Of a stretch of 64,000 nt of DNA, positions 37,534 to 45,726 are shown one piece after another (position 1 is the stretch's first letter; each line of letters begins with the position of its first letter). The DNA is from Alphaproteobacteria bacterium US3C007. Lineage in GTDB: Bacteria; Pseudomonadota; Alphaproteobacteria; Rhodobacterales; Rhodobacteraceae. A model generated the notes under the pieces. The model was not told where the DNA came from. It saw nothing but the letters and a program-made list of their open reading frames with translations, and did not search any database. Position numbers and translations under genes: made by a program. Location: NCBI GenBank assembly GCA_034423775.1, contig CP139918.1:1984001-2048000 (forward strand), written 5' to 3'.

Positions 37534-39027
37534 TCAAAAAACCATCGTCCATTCAGGAACCCAGCTTTCCTGATCTGGCTTTGCTTTAAACTCTTTAAAT
37601 AGCCCCAACTCTTTCTGATGCCTCTTGCTTGGCTTGGCTGAATAAGACCCTTCGTGTTGCTTGATATCAGGCGGATGGGGCTCATCCTCTATCGTATCAA
37701 AGTAATCAGTGGTGTGCTCGACTACGGGATGTGTCACTCCAGTGATGAGCTCAAAGGCAGACTGCATTTCTTTGTGCAAAATACGATCATATCCAAAAGG
37801 GACCACATAGCTGTCATGCACTGTTAGAATTGGGCATTGGTGATGATAGGTGAAGCGCTTAATCAGTCGCTCAGTGATCTGGCTGTCATGGAACATGAGG
37901 TCTATACCAGCCCCTGATGCCATCTTATGCGCTATTGGTTCATGCTTGCGCTTAAGAGCTTCTAGCATTGATTTGAGTTGGTCGTTCTTAAGGTTTTTTT
38001 CTGGGCGCCCAGTCTCTGCTTGAAATCTAAAGGCTTGGAAGGCCTTTGCCTCATCATCAGCGTTTATGGCTGTGAGCATAAGCAGTTTTAACGCTGCTCT
38101 AAGGTTTATATCTGGATCAATATCATTGATGCCATGCAGCTGATACGGATCTTCATTGATCTCCGCCCAATAGTTGATCCCTTGCTGCCCATAAAGCATC
38201 ACAATATGCAGCCCAGAGAAATCAACCTCCGCAGTCATGATGCCATCCATCTTGATCTTCTTACGGTAATCTTTCGGGCATCTTTGCCACCAACCACCAT
38301 AGAACCTACCTCCCTGATCCCATCTACTGTTGTTAAAAATCCGTCTTACAAACTTGTCTTGCTGATTGATCTGAAGACGCATCTTTTTTTTGCCCTCACC
38401 AATTTCAAGGACAGGTTTTTCCAAATCATAAATATCGATATGGGTATTGGCTAAGAGTTGATTGTAATCTTTAAGCAGTGATCTTGCAGAGATCACAAAG
38501 GGCGTGTTTTTGTAATCTTCAATGTCTTTTTTAGCTTTATCCCGTAAAACAACAGGCTCCCTTGCTTCATGAGAATGGATGTGGAATTGGCTGAACCTTG
38601 CTGCTTTGAATTTTTCAATCAACCAATCAGTGGCCCAAAGACGTGATCTGAAAGCAACTCCCCTGACCCGATCATTAAAGCCTCGCTTTTCGTAAATGAT
38701 ATCCTCCGCTATCAGAACATCTACGATCTCTAGGATCTTCTTGCTGATATGCAGTTCATTGTATCTGGACTTGGCCTTGTAGGCATTATTATCTCGGCTA
38801 AACATGATCTTTAAACTAGGGTCAGCGCACCAAGCTACATACAGATCAAGCAACAGCACTTTGAGCAGCCTCTTATTGCCCTTCTTGTGTCCTTTGATTG
38901 ATTTGAGAAGTAGGTAAATATCATCCACAAAGTCATTCACTTCAGAATAATCTGACCATGTGTGAACGTCTAATGGCCTTGAGTTCATATAGTTGATATT
39001 ATTGGTATCAGAGTTGTTTGAAGTCAT
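37534..39027 (-). CDS. Divergent single-subunit polymerase-like protein (PolA/T7 RNA polymerase fold)
   Basis: A 497-residue protein not assignable to a named family by eye. Its C-terminal half carries palm-domain motifs in order: motif A EVDFSGLHIVML (267-278), a motif B-like helix RAALKLLMLTAIN (310-322), the segment DSQITERLI (381-389) and motif C LTVHDSYVVP (401-410), each centred on the expected aspartate or basic residue. HDS and SGLHI recall T7-type RNA polymerase, while the spacing and GGRFYGGWWQ lead-in recall family A DNA polymerases. No exonuclease motif is seen; the N-terminus is unique. AAGGAG precedes the ATG. Gene order polymerase then flagellin on one strand suggests replication or transcription of the element. 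Confidence 0.65.
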   Translation of the reverse strand: MTSNNSDTNNINYMNSRPLDVHTWSDYSEVNDFVDDIYLLLKSIKGHKKGNKRLLKVLLLDLYVAWCADPSLKIMFSRDNNAYKAKSRYNELHISKKILEIVDVLIAEDIIYEKRGFNDRVRGVAFRSRLWATDWLIEKFKAARFSQFHIHSHEAREPVVLRDKAKKDIEDYKNTPFVISARSLLKDYNQLLANTHIDIYDLEKPVLEIGEGKKKMRLQINQQDKFVRRIFNNSRWDQGGRFYGGWWQRCPKDYRKKIKMDGIMTAEVDFSGLHIVMLYGQQGINYWAEINEDPYQLHGINDIDPDINLRAALKLLMLTAINADDEAKAFQAFRFQAETGRPEKNLKNDQLKSMLEALKRKHEPIAHKMASGAGIDLMFHDSQITERLIKRFTYHHQCPILTVHDSYVVPFGYDRILHKEMQSAFELITGVTHPVVEHTTDYFDTIEDEPHPPDIKQHEGSYSAKPSKRHQKELGLFKEFKAKPDQESWVPEWTMVF

Positions 39028-39063
39028 TTAATCTCCTTATTATTGTTTATAATTAATTGGTTA

Positions 39064-39078
39064 AGAGATATTATCTCT
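39064..39078. promoter_or_regulatory. Perfect palindrome upstream of the polymerase-like gene
   Basis: AGAGATA-T-TATCTCT is a perfect inverted repeat about 37 bases before the start of the polymerase-like gene. A second, weaker inverted repeat GGCTA/TAGCC lies close by. An operator for an element or host repressor is a reasonable guess; no repressor gene is present in the element. Confidence 0.4.
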
Positions 39079-39364
39079 ATTGAAATAATAACAGATAAGT
39101 TGGCTATAAGCTAGCCTATATACATTACTCAGACGTTTTTGAGGAGCCTCTACAAACTAGCAACATGATATTGGTTAACACACCCACAGCTCACCTCGCT
39201 GTCAAAGCCCAAGTATATATAACGGGCACAGGGGGTGTGGCCCATGCGTACCCCTCATATGGTAACCACTTATTGTATCGAAACAGATTGCTTACCGTTT
39301 GGAATGAGTTTGATGAATTAGCTACATCGAGTGGTCTTCTGTCGTCCCACTCCTTGGACACATC

Positions 39365-39397
39365 TTGTCACACATTTGGTCCACATTGGCACACATT
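39365..39397 (+). repeat. Three iteron-like 11-base repeats near the right end
   Basis: TTGTCACACAT, TTGGTCCACAT and TGGCACACATT follow each other at 11-base intervals. The ten-base word GTCACACATT recurs at 34273-34282 around the integrase start, near the other end of the element. They could be arm-type integrase sites or replication iterons. Confidence 0.4.
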
Positions 39398-39517
39398 AAG
39401 GGATAGGTCGTGTATTGACAGGCTGTCTTCACCGTGTGAATTTATACGCAGGAATTGACGTAAGTGTCTGATAATGAACACGAAGCGAATTAGAGCTTCA
39501 GGTGCTAGTGTCTGTAT

Positions 39518-39563
39518 GGCCGTGCCGGTTCGAGTCCGGCCGTGGGTACCAGGTTTAGGCTGA
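39518..39563 (+). repeat. Right attachment site repeat
   Basis: A 46-base copy of the tRNA-Leu 3' end that starts in the variable/T arm and includes CCA, but has no acceptor 5' strand, D arm or anticodon, so it is an att remnant and not a second tRNA. Confidence 0.95.
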
Positions 39564-39705
39564 TTTAAGCAGTTTACCGATACATAACCTACTGATAACA
39601 TTTTTATAAAAGCACTGCCTTAGCATTGGGCAGGAGAGAGTGTCGACCAGATGACGGCATGCGAGAGCAGATGGAACAGGTGTTGGCTTAACGGACCTAT
39701 ACCAG

Positions 39706-39802
39706 AGTGCCCTAGGGGGGCACGAGCAGACAGCTTAAGGGCGAAGCACAAGCACGGTGTCAAAAAAGAAGGGCTTAAAAAGGGCATCAGAGAAGCTCTA
39801 AG
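39706..39802 (+). repeat. Dispersed repeat, copy A
   Basis: Begins with a small hairpin GTGCC-N7-GGCAC (39707-39723) and continues with AGCTTAAGGGC. It is clearly related to the first part of copy B after the RraA-like gene, in the same orientation. The remaining stretch 39564-39881 shows no other gene. Confidence 0.6.
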
Positions 39803-39881
39803 CCTACTTAGCTAGACAACTTGAAGTTTTTACTTAGGCTGTAATCCAGTCGTGATTGCTTTCAAAACATTGGATATATGA

Positions 39882-40577
39882 ATGATAGAAGAACCAAAAT
39901 TGTTACGGATTTCAAAAAATCTGCCTAGACCGTCTGCCAAGCAGATCGAAGCGTTGAATATGGTTCCGACGGGCGTTGCAAACGATGCCATGTGGGGTAA
40001 AGGGGCTTTTACAAAAGCCATCAAATACTTTGACACTTCAAGCTCAACTATCCCGAGAATTATTGGTCCAGCCTTGACGGTAGATACTGGTCCCGGGGAT
40101 ATCCTTGCTCTTCTCGCGTCTTTAAAGTTTATAGAAAAAGGAGACATAGTGGTGTCATCTTTTGGTGGCTATCAGGGTTGTGCAGCAGCAGGTGATCGTG
40201 TGGCTGGTATGCTAAAAAATTGCGGTGCAGCGGGGTTCGTTACCGATGGGCCAATGCGCGATTTAAATGGTCTGAAAAAGGTAGGGTTTCCTTCATGGTG
40301 TTCAGGGCTTACGCCTGCATCACCCGTTAGTAAAGGACCAGGTACGGTTGGGCTGAATATCAATGTTTCTGGTGTAGAGGTTTGCTCAGGCGATGTGATT
40401 ATCGCTGATCCTGACGGAATAATTGCCATTCCACTCGCAGATCTCGATGAAATTACGATTAGATGTCATGAAATCTTAGAGTTGGAGACGGAGTTAGACC
40501 AAAAGGTTTCAAATGGCCTTAAAGTGCCGAATGAAATTGAACTCTTGCTGGAGAGCGAAAATGTTCAATATGTTTAA
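39882..40577 (+). CDS. RraA-like protein / HMG-type aldolase
   Basis: A 231-residue protein of the RraA/HMG-CHA aldolase family. The catalytic and metal-binding signature is seen as GDRVAGMLKNCGAAGFVTDG followed by PMRD, giving D122, R126 and D127. Enzymes with this signature cleave 4-hydroxy-4-methyl-2-oxoglutarate or decarboxylate oxaloacetate; the family name RraA comes from a role as RNase E inhibitor in E. coli that does not apply to most members. It stands alone between two dispersed repeat copies, just outside the tRNA-Leu element and divergent in orientation from the gltIJKL-type transporter. Its substrate cannot be set from sequence. Confidence 0.82.
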   Translation: MIEEPKLLRISKNLPRPSAKQIEALNMVPTGVANDAMWGKGAFTKAIKYFDTSSSTIPRIIGPALTVDTGPGDILALLASLKFIEKGDIVVSSFGGYQGCAAAGDRVAGMLKNCGAAGFVTDGPMRDLNGLKKVGFPSWCSGLTPASPVSKGPGTVGLNINVSGVEVCSGDVIIADPDGIIAIPLADLDEITIRCHEILELETELDQKVSNGLKVPNEIELLLESENVQYV

Positions 40578-40583
40578 GCTTTA

Positions 40584-40777
40584 AGTGCCCTAACGTGGCA
40601 CGAAGAGGTAGCTTAAGGGCTTAGCATAAGAAGGCTAAAGAAAAAGAAAATGCTTAAAGAGGGTATCGCAGAGTGATCCTAAAGACATAGGAAAAATTCC
40701 CAAAGCCCTAGAAATAAAGACAGCTCTAATAGCAGGTGATAAAGAATAAATTGTAGTGTGGTTTGTTCTAAGCTGAG
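40584..40777 (+). repeat. Dispersed repeat, copy B (both halves)
   Basis: The first part (from AGTGCCCTAACGTGGCACGA with the hairpin GTGCC/GGCAC at 40585-40601) matches copy A, and the last 66 bases (40712-40777) match copy C at 56 of 66 positions without gaps. It looks like a decayed mobile or structured element; no transposase frame could be read. The stretch 40578-40844 holds no gene. Confidence 0.6.
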
Positions 40778-40844
40778 TGGGCGATGGTTGTTTGATTGCG
40801 CAGATGCAGGCGATTGTGAAAAACCTGATGACGAAACGTCAACA

Positions 40845-41573
40845 TTAATGGTGTAAGATTTTAGACAAGAAGTCTTTGGCCCGATCGCTGTCAGGGTTGT
40901 TGAAAAAATCGTTGGTCACGCGATCTTCGACAATACATCCCTCATCCATGAACACCACCCGATCTGCGACCTTGCGTGCAAAGCCCATTTCATGCGTAAC
41001 GACCATCATGGTCATGCCTTCCTGCGCCAGTTCGATCATGACATCGAGCACCTCATTGATCATTTCAGGATCAAGCGCTGAAGTTGGCTCATCAAACAGC
41101 ATTGCAATGGGATCCATTGCCAATGCGCGGCTGATCGCAACACGCTGCTGCTGTCCACCAGAAAGCTCACCGGGAAATTTTTCAATATGTTCGGACAAAC
41201 CGACGCGGGCAATCAATGCTTCTGCCTTTGCATTGGCCTCATCTTTGGATCGTTTGAGCACTTTTTCTTGTGCCAGGCATAAATTTTGACGCACTGACAT
41301 ATGGGGATAAAGTTCAAAATGCTGGAAGACCATGCCAATCCGGGATCTAAGGGTTGTTAAATCGGTGCGCTTGTTAGTGACTTCAATGTTCTCAACTTTG
41401 ATAGTTCCGTCTTGAACGGGTTCGAGGCCATTGACGCATTTTATCAAGGTCGATTTTCCCGATCCGGACGGCCCGCACACAACCACAACCTCACCTTTCT
41501 CAACCGTTGTGCTGCACTTTGTAAGGACCTGGAAATTGCCATACCACTTTGAGATTTTATCGATCGAAATCAT
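40845..41573 (-). CDS. gltL: Amino acid ABC transporter ATP-binding protein, GltL type
   Basis: A 242-residue ABC ATPase of the polar amino acid family. Walker [10 protein letters not shown] is at residues 34-42, the signature [11 protein letters not shown] and Walker [14 protein letters not shown] are intact, followed by the H-loop VVTHEMGFA. It powers the importer formed with the two permeases upstream. It overlaps gltK by four bases and is last in the four-gene unit gltI-gltJ-gltK-gltL. Confidence 0.94.
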   Translation of the reverse strand: MISIDKISKWYGNFQVLTKCSTTVEKGEVVVVCGPSGSGKSTLIKCVNGLEPVQDGTIKVENIEVTNKRTDLTTLRSRIGMVFQHFELYPHMSVRQNLCLAQEKVLKRSKDEANAKAEALIARVGLSEHIEKFPGELSGGQQQRVAISRALAMDPIAMLFDEPTSALDPEMINEVLDVMIELAQEGMTMMVVTHEMGFARKVADRVVFMDEGCIVEDRVTNDFFNNPDSDRAKDFLSKILHH

Positions 41574-42226
41574 GCGAATTTTGCCTTTTGAAGCCGGCGG
41601 ACCAATAGAGATCCGGTGAAGCAGATAATGAAATAGACTAGGGCTGCAAAGACATACATCTCTGCAAGCCGCCCCTCTGTGCGGGCGACGATTGAAGACA
41701 CCGTCATGAAATCACGTAAAGACACAACAAATACCAGAGATGTGTCTTGGAAGAGAATGATACCTTGAGTCACGAGGATTGGTATCATATTGCGAAACGC
41801 CTGTGGAAGCACGATATAACGCTGGATTTGCCAATAGTTCAGCCCAGTGGCTTGACCTGCATGAATTTGACCTTGGCGGATAGATTGGATCCCTGCACGG
41901 ATAATTTCCGAATAATATGCCGCTTCGAACATAACAAAAGCGATCAGCGCAGAATGAAATCCCCCAATTGGCCGTCCAATGGCCAAGGGGACCAAAAAGT
42001 AGAACCAAAAAATTACAAGAATAAGTGGAACTGACCGGATCAGGTTAACGTAAGTGGCTGCGAAAAGCGATAAAGGCAATATTCCAGATAAGCGCATTAA
42101 AGCCAATACAGTGCCTAGGATCATACCACCAATGACGGCAAGAAAGGTTAGCCATAATGACAATTGCAACCCTTTCCAAAGAAATGGCAGGTTATCCACA
42201 ATAACTGAAAAGTCGAAATCGCCCAT
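41570..42226 (-). CDS. gltK: Amino acid ABC transporter permease, GltK type
   Basis: A 218-residue inner-membrane permease with about five helices and the ABC coupling loop around [20 protein letters not shown], followed by [10 protein letters not shown]. It forms a heterodimer with GltJ and contacts the GltL ATPase. The start is two codons' length from the gltJ stop and the end overlaps gltL by four bases. Glutamate/aspartate specificity is inferred from the binding protein. Confidence 0.92.
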   Translation of the reverse strand: MGDFDFSVIVDNLPFLWKGLQLSLWLTFLAVIGGMILGTVLALMRLSGILPLSLFAATYVNLIRSVPLILVIFWFYFLVPLAIGRPIGGFHSALIAFVMFEAAYYSEIIRAGIQSIRQGQIHAGQATGLNYWQIQRYIVLPQAFRNMIPILVTQGIILFQDTSLVFVVSLRDFMTVSSIVARTEGRLAEMYVFAALVYFIICFTGSLLVRRLQKAKFA

Positions 42227-42229
42227 GAT

Positions 42230-42946
42230 CTATGTCTTTTCTACGAAGCCAGGGATTTTTGCGTGGCGTTCCAGCAACTGCGCTATCAACGTTGCTGTCA
42301 AGGCAATGCAAATATATATTACGGTTGCTGCTGTGAAGGCTTCAAAGCCCTGGAATGTATATTCCGCTATTTGTTGCGATTGAGCTGTCAATTCGAGCAA
42401 ACCGATGGTCAATGCCAGCGAAGAATTTTTAAAGATTGTTAGGAATTCAGAGGTCATTGGGGGCACGATAAGTCTGAAGGAAATAGGCAAAAGCACATAG
42501 CGATAGGTTTGAGATACAGAAAATCCGTTCGCATAGGCGGCAGATGTCAAACCAGTGCCAACTGCCTGAATGCCGGCCCGTACCTGCTCTGCAATGCGGC
42601 TGGCAGTATATAGCCCTAGCGCGACGACGGCGGTCACATATTCGGGGTTGGGCATATCCCTTTTCATCCAGCGCCCAATGTCCTGAGGCACCAATTCTGG
42701 AACGACAAAATACCATAAAAACATTTGGACGAGCAAAGGAACATTTCGAAAAATTTCGACATATGTGGTGCAAATGAATGCAATCGGCTTTGACGGAAGC
42801 GTACGGCCCACGCCGACTATTATGCCTATTGTCAGAGCGATAACCCAAGCTGCCAATGCGACCGCGAACGTCCATTGTACGCCTGATATAAGCCAGCCAA
42901 GATAGGTTTCATCCCATAAAACTGACCAATTCCAGTTATAATCCAT
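42230..42946 (-). CDS. gltJ: Amino acid ABC transporter permease, GltJ type
   Basis: A 238-residue inner-membrane permease. YVEIFRNVPLLVQMFLWYF and the coupling loop EQVRAGIQAVGTGLTSAAYA, then LPISFRLIVPP, are typical of GltJ. It lies between gltI and gltK with three bases to the latter, and forms the first half of the transmembrane channel. Confidence 0.92.
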   Translation of the reverse strand: MDYNWNWSVLWDETYLGWLISGVQWTFAVALAAWVIALTIGIIVGVGRTLPSKPIAFICTTYVEIFRNVPLLVQMFLWYFVVPELVPQDIGRWMKRDMPNPEYVTAVVALGLYTASRIAEQVRAGIQAVGTGLTSAAYANGFSVSQTYRYVLLPISFRLIVPPMTSEFLTIFKNSSLALTIGLLELTAQSQQIAEYTFQGFEAFTAATVIYICIALTATLIAQLLERHAKIPGFVEKT

Positions 42947-43017
42947 ATGGCATTTTGTTCCCGCTAGAGAGGATCGGACGCCCGATCAGGCGCCCGAAAT
43001 TTTGAACCTGCTTAAGG

Positions 43018-43881
43018 TTACTCTGGCAGCGCGTTCAGAGTAAAGGAGGCTTTCAGAAGCGGCGTTGCCGGCACACCAAGCGGATCGAACCATTTGGAAT
43101 AAATCGCGTCAATTTCACCAGAGCGGAAAACATCGGCAAGAGCAGCTTTGCCCACCAATTCAAAGGCGCTATCGTTCCGACGCACCATTAAACCGTATGG
43201 ATCAAAAGACAAGAAATCTCCAACAACTTCAAAATCATCCGGGTTTTTCGATTTAGAAATTAAGCCAAAGAGAAGGATGTGGTCCGTAGCATAGACATCA
43301 ACTCTATCGGTTTCTAAAGATAACATACCTTCTGCGTGATCTCTGACAGGCAGTACCTTAACATCTAGCCCTAATTCTTTTACCGCGGCTTTTACAGCCA
43401 ATTCGTTGGTCGTGCCTTGAGCTAGGGCTACGGCTTTGCCACCAAGGTCGGCAACCGATGAGATGCCACTGTCTTTTCTCACCAACAACTTCGTCCCGGT
43501 TACAAATGTCGTGGCGAGGTATTCAACTTGTTGTTGCCGAGACAGCTTGTTCGTTGTGGAGCCACACTCTAAATCGATGGTGCCGTTCGCCATTAAAGCG
43601 AGGCGCGTCTTTGGGTTAACCGGCACATATTTTATCTCCAGATCTTTGCCAACTGTTTCGGCCACTTTGTCGACGATTTTCATACATAGGTCGATCGAAT
43701 ATCCGATTGGCTTCTGGTTTTCATCTAGATAGGCAAAAGGCACTGAGCTTTCACGATGGCCAATGGTTATAACGCCGCTTTCAGCCACTTTGGCCAGCGT
43801 GCCGGTGAAATCTTCGGCCGCCACAGGTGTCGCAAGGCCAAGCCCCATAACACCGATAGTGATCATACGCTTGAGTTTCAT
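43018..43881 (-). CDS. gltI: Glutamate/aspartate-type periplasmic binding protein, GltI type
   Basis: A 287-residue periplasmic solute-binding protein with a signal peptide (cleavage likely after PVAA, near residue 22). VITIGHRESSVPFAYLDEN and GYSIDLCMKI are typical of the GltI/DEBP family, as is NGTIDLECGSTTN. It captures acidic amino acids and delivers them to the GltJK channel. It is the first gene of the operon; AGGAGAG precedes the ATG. Confidence 0.92.
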   Translation of the reverse strand: MKLKRMITIGVMGLGLATPVAAEDFTGTLAKVAESGVITIGHRESSVPFAYLDENQKPIGYSIDLCMKIVDKVAETVGKDLEIKYVPVNPKTRLALMANGTIDLECGSTTNKLSRQQQVEYLATTFVTGTKLLVRKDSGISSVADLGGKAVALAQGTTNELAVKAAVKELGLDVKVLPVRDHAEGMLSLETDRVDVYATDHILLFGLISKSKNPDDFEVVGDFLSFDPYGLMVRRNDSAFELVGKAALADVFRSGEIDAIYSKWFDPLGVPATPLLKASFTLNALPE

Positions 43882-44425
43882 TCTTCTCTCCTTTTAGTTG
43901 ATGGATAGGGTGGGTAATTTGCTGGTATCTCTGTTGTACCGCATTTTGCGTCGATTACACTCGAAGTTTCACAAAATACAGCGCAGCCAAAAGATTTTGA
44001 TATCATTACATCATACAATTTTTTACCTAGCCTCAAAGCGTTAACGCCTTTCTTGAAGTAGATTGAATTGATCCCAAAACACCTTACCCCCAAATAATTC
44101 TTTGGCCTAGGCAAGAATTGGCGATCTATTTATCTAATATTATTAAAAGCTTAATTAAAAGAGTGTATTTTGCAAATGCCATTTGCACATACCAGTCATA
44201 CTTTTAGTATGGGCATTGGGGGCAACTTTTAAGCTCTGAAAATAAAGACAGCCCTCAGAGCAGACGATAAAGAATAAATTGTAGTGTCATTTGGTCTAGG
44301 TTGAGAGGGGGCTGGGATCACCCACGCCTATATGAATTCAGTATTACGACGTGCATATAAACTCATAAAAGTTCGCCCTTACAGCCTAATCCGTGATCCC
44401 GCTTTAGACGTAGGTATTTCGATAT
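43882..44425. other. Non-coding stretch between gltI and the desaturase-like gene
   Basis: Presumably holds the promoter of the glt operon near 43882-44150 (AT-rich). A 78-codon minus-strand frame overlapping the gltI start has no support. The only notable feature is copy C of the dispersed repeat. Confidence 0.45.
44240..44305 (+). repeat. Dispersed repeat, copy C
   Basis: A 66-base ungapped match (56 identities counted by eye) to the tail of copy B at 40712-40777, same orientation, so the pair brackets the glt operon as direct repeats 3.5 kb apart. Shared words include AAATAAAGACAG and AATAAATTGTAGTGT. Confidence 0.7.
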
Positions 44426-45436
44426 TTAGCGGCTAAACCTGTTTTTTAATTTTTTCTCTTTCAGGCGATCTTTCAGGCGGGTTTGTGCCTCATCGCTTCC
44501 GTCGTGAAAGGTTCCAAACCAACGATCAAGCGGCAATATACCATCAGCATAGTTGCATTCGAAATATTTGTGGTGGAGATAATGTGCGTAGCTATCTGGG
44601 TCAAAGCTTTCGCCCTTACCTAACTTAATACGATCAAAGCCAACATGGCCCGGCGCAGGGCTTAATCCGGCATGCACAAGTGTCACGATAATAAAGGCTG
44701 GGTGGAACGGAAAAAATAAATACAAAACGGCACATGAAAAATAAAAAATATGTTCAATCGGATGCATTGCCAATCCTGACCAAGGCCCAGGGTTTATATT
44801 TTTATGGTGTATCCGATGGGCCAGCGAGTATAGCGGCTCAAAATGTATCAGGCGATGCACCAGATAGAAATGCAAATCCCGCCATAAGTGAATGAGCAAA
44901 AGCATCACGATAAAGTAAATCCAGTTTTCTTTCACCGAAAGAACTGACACATAGCCATTTGCGGGGAACCACAGCAGACCAAGTTCAAAACCAGACCAGA
45001 TTGTAACACCACTGAAAAATGTCAAAAAGATATTATCTAAGTTTTGATCATTGAACAAAAACTGTTTTGATTTGGCGGCCGGCCACCTGGGGTTGAATTT
45101 AAAGTCAGTGTCCTGAGAGCGCCGAGTGTAAAGGCGATAATGAAACGCCCCAAAATAAAGCGCAACCAACGCACTGTTTTTTAAAAAAACGAGAAAAAAT
45201 GTTTGAAATGATATTTTTGCATAAGCCTCTAACGGCGGGGAGAGCAAAAACCAGGAAAGAACACCCACGCATATGTAAAAAACATTCCAAGGCACTAAAT
45301 ACCCTGGCACCGCAAAAACCCATTTTAGCGCGGCGCGCGGCTGTAGCGGCCAAATAAAGATCGGAGGATAACCCACACGCTCATGGGGCCTATAATGCCC
45401 TCGTTTATCGCGAGACCCATAATTAGACTCTGCCAT
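44426..45436 (-). CDS. Fatty acid hydroxylase/sterol desaturase family protein
   Basis: A 336-residue integral membrane di-iron oxygenase. The histidine boxes are RDLHFYLVHRLIH, AHRIHHKN, and HYLHHKYFECNY with the additional HPIEH and HAGLSP region, the arrangement of the family. Members hydroxylate or desaturate lipids such as fatty acids, sterols or carotenoids; the substrate is unknown. It is flanked by non-coding debris on both sides and is transcribed toward the repeat copy C. Confidence 0.88.
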   Translation of the reverse strand: MAESNYGSRDKRGHYRPHERVGYPPIFIWPLQPRAALKWVFAVPGYLVPWNVFYICVGVLSWFLLSPPLEAYAKISFQTFFLVFLKNSALVALYFGAFHYRLYTRRSQDTDFKFNPRWPAAKSKQFLFNDQNLDNIFLTFFSGVTIWSGFELGLLWFPANGYVSVLSVKENWIYFIVMLLLIHLWRDLHFYLVHRLIHFEPLYSLAHRIHHKNINPGPWSGLAMHPIEHIFYFSCAVLYLFFPFHPAFIIVTLVHAGLSPAPGHVGFDRIKLGKGESFDPDSYAHYLHHKYFECNYADGILPLDRWFGTFHDGSDEAQTRLKDRLKEKKLKNRFSR

Positions 45437-45726
45437 AGCGCACCGTATGTCCCAACCTTTCGACTATCGTCTAGTTTTAGTGTACATTTCCGTTTTTACA
45501 TGTCCAGCCCTGACGCAATTTCCCACGTTTCCATGGGGTTTTGAAACCTATAATCTGATGCCTCAATCGCACGGAAAGGACGTCTTAGTCATGTTCAATT
45601 TAACAATGCAGAAACGTAAACCAGCCCTTCGTATCCAGTGAGGTCAGGTTTGCTATGCAGATTCTTTGAATTCTCCAAGCATTGTTTTTGGATCTTGATT
45701 TGTGAAGATTTGACGTCCATTCAGCT

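Larger units (their letters stand above)
39028..39517. other. Element non-coding region between polymerase-like gene and right repeat
   Basis: Apart from the palindrome and iteron-like repeats, this holds a 97-codon plus-strand frame (39165-39458) without a clear ribosome-binding site, low-quality composition and no recognised family; I do not call it a gene. The region probably contains control and attachment-related sequence of the element. Confidence 0.4.
34179..39563. mobile_element. Integrative element in tRNA-Leu, about 5.3 kb
   Basis: The element is bounded by 46-base direct repeats of the tRNA 3' end (34179-34224 and 39518-39563), so one repeat unit plus cargo spans 5,339 bases. It encodes a tyrosine integrase beside the intact tRNA, a propeller-decorated flagellin and a single-subunit polymerase-like protein. 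Its codons are visibly richer in A and T than the flanking core genes. No structural phage genes, conjugation genes or resistance genes are present, so it is a minimal integrative element or a satellite that depends on another element or the host to move. Confidence 0.9.

Noticed and set aside
37407..37685. A 92-codon minus-strand frame between the polymerase-like gene and the flagellin
   Set aside because: Most of it lies inside the polymerase-like gene in another frame; it also covers the predicted sigma-54 promoter.
39165..39458. A 97-codon plus-strand frame in the integrative element
   Set aside because: No ribosome-binding site, low-quality composition and overlap with the iteron-like repeats.
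39518..39593. Possible second tRNA-Leu
   Set aside because: Only the 3' part of the tRNA is present; no anticodon or acceptor 5' strand, so it is the right attachment repeat.
43878..44114. A 78-codon minus-strand frame overlapping the gltI start
   Set aside because: AT-rich promoter-type DNA; no ribosome-binding site or homology.
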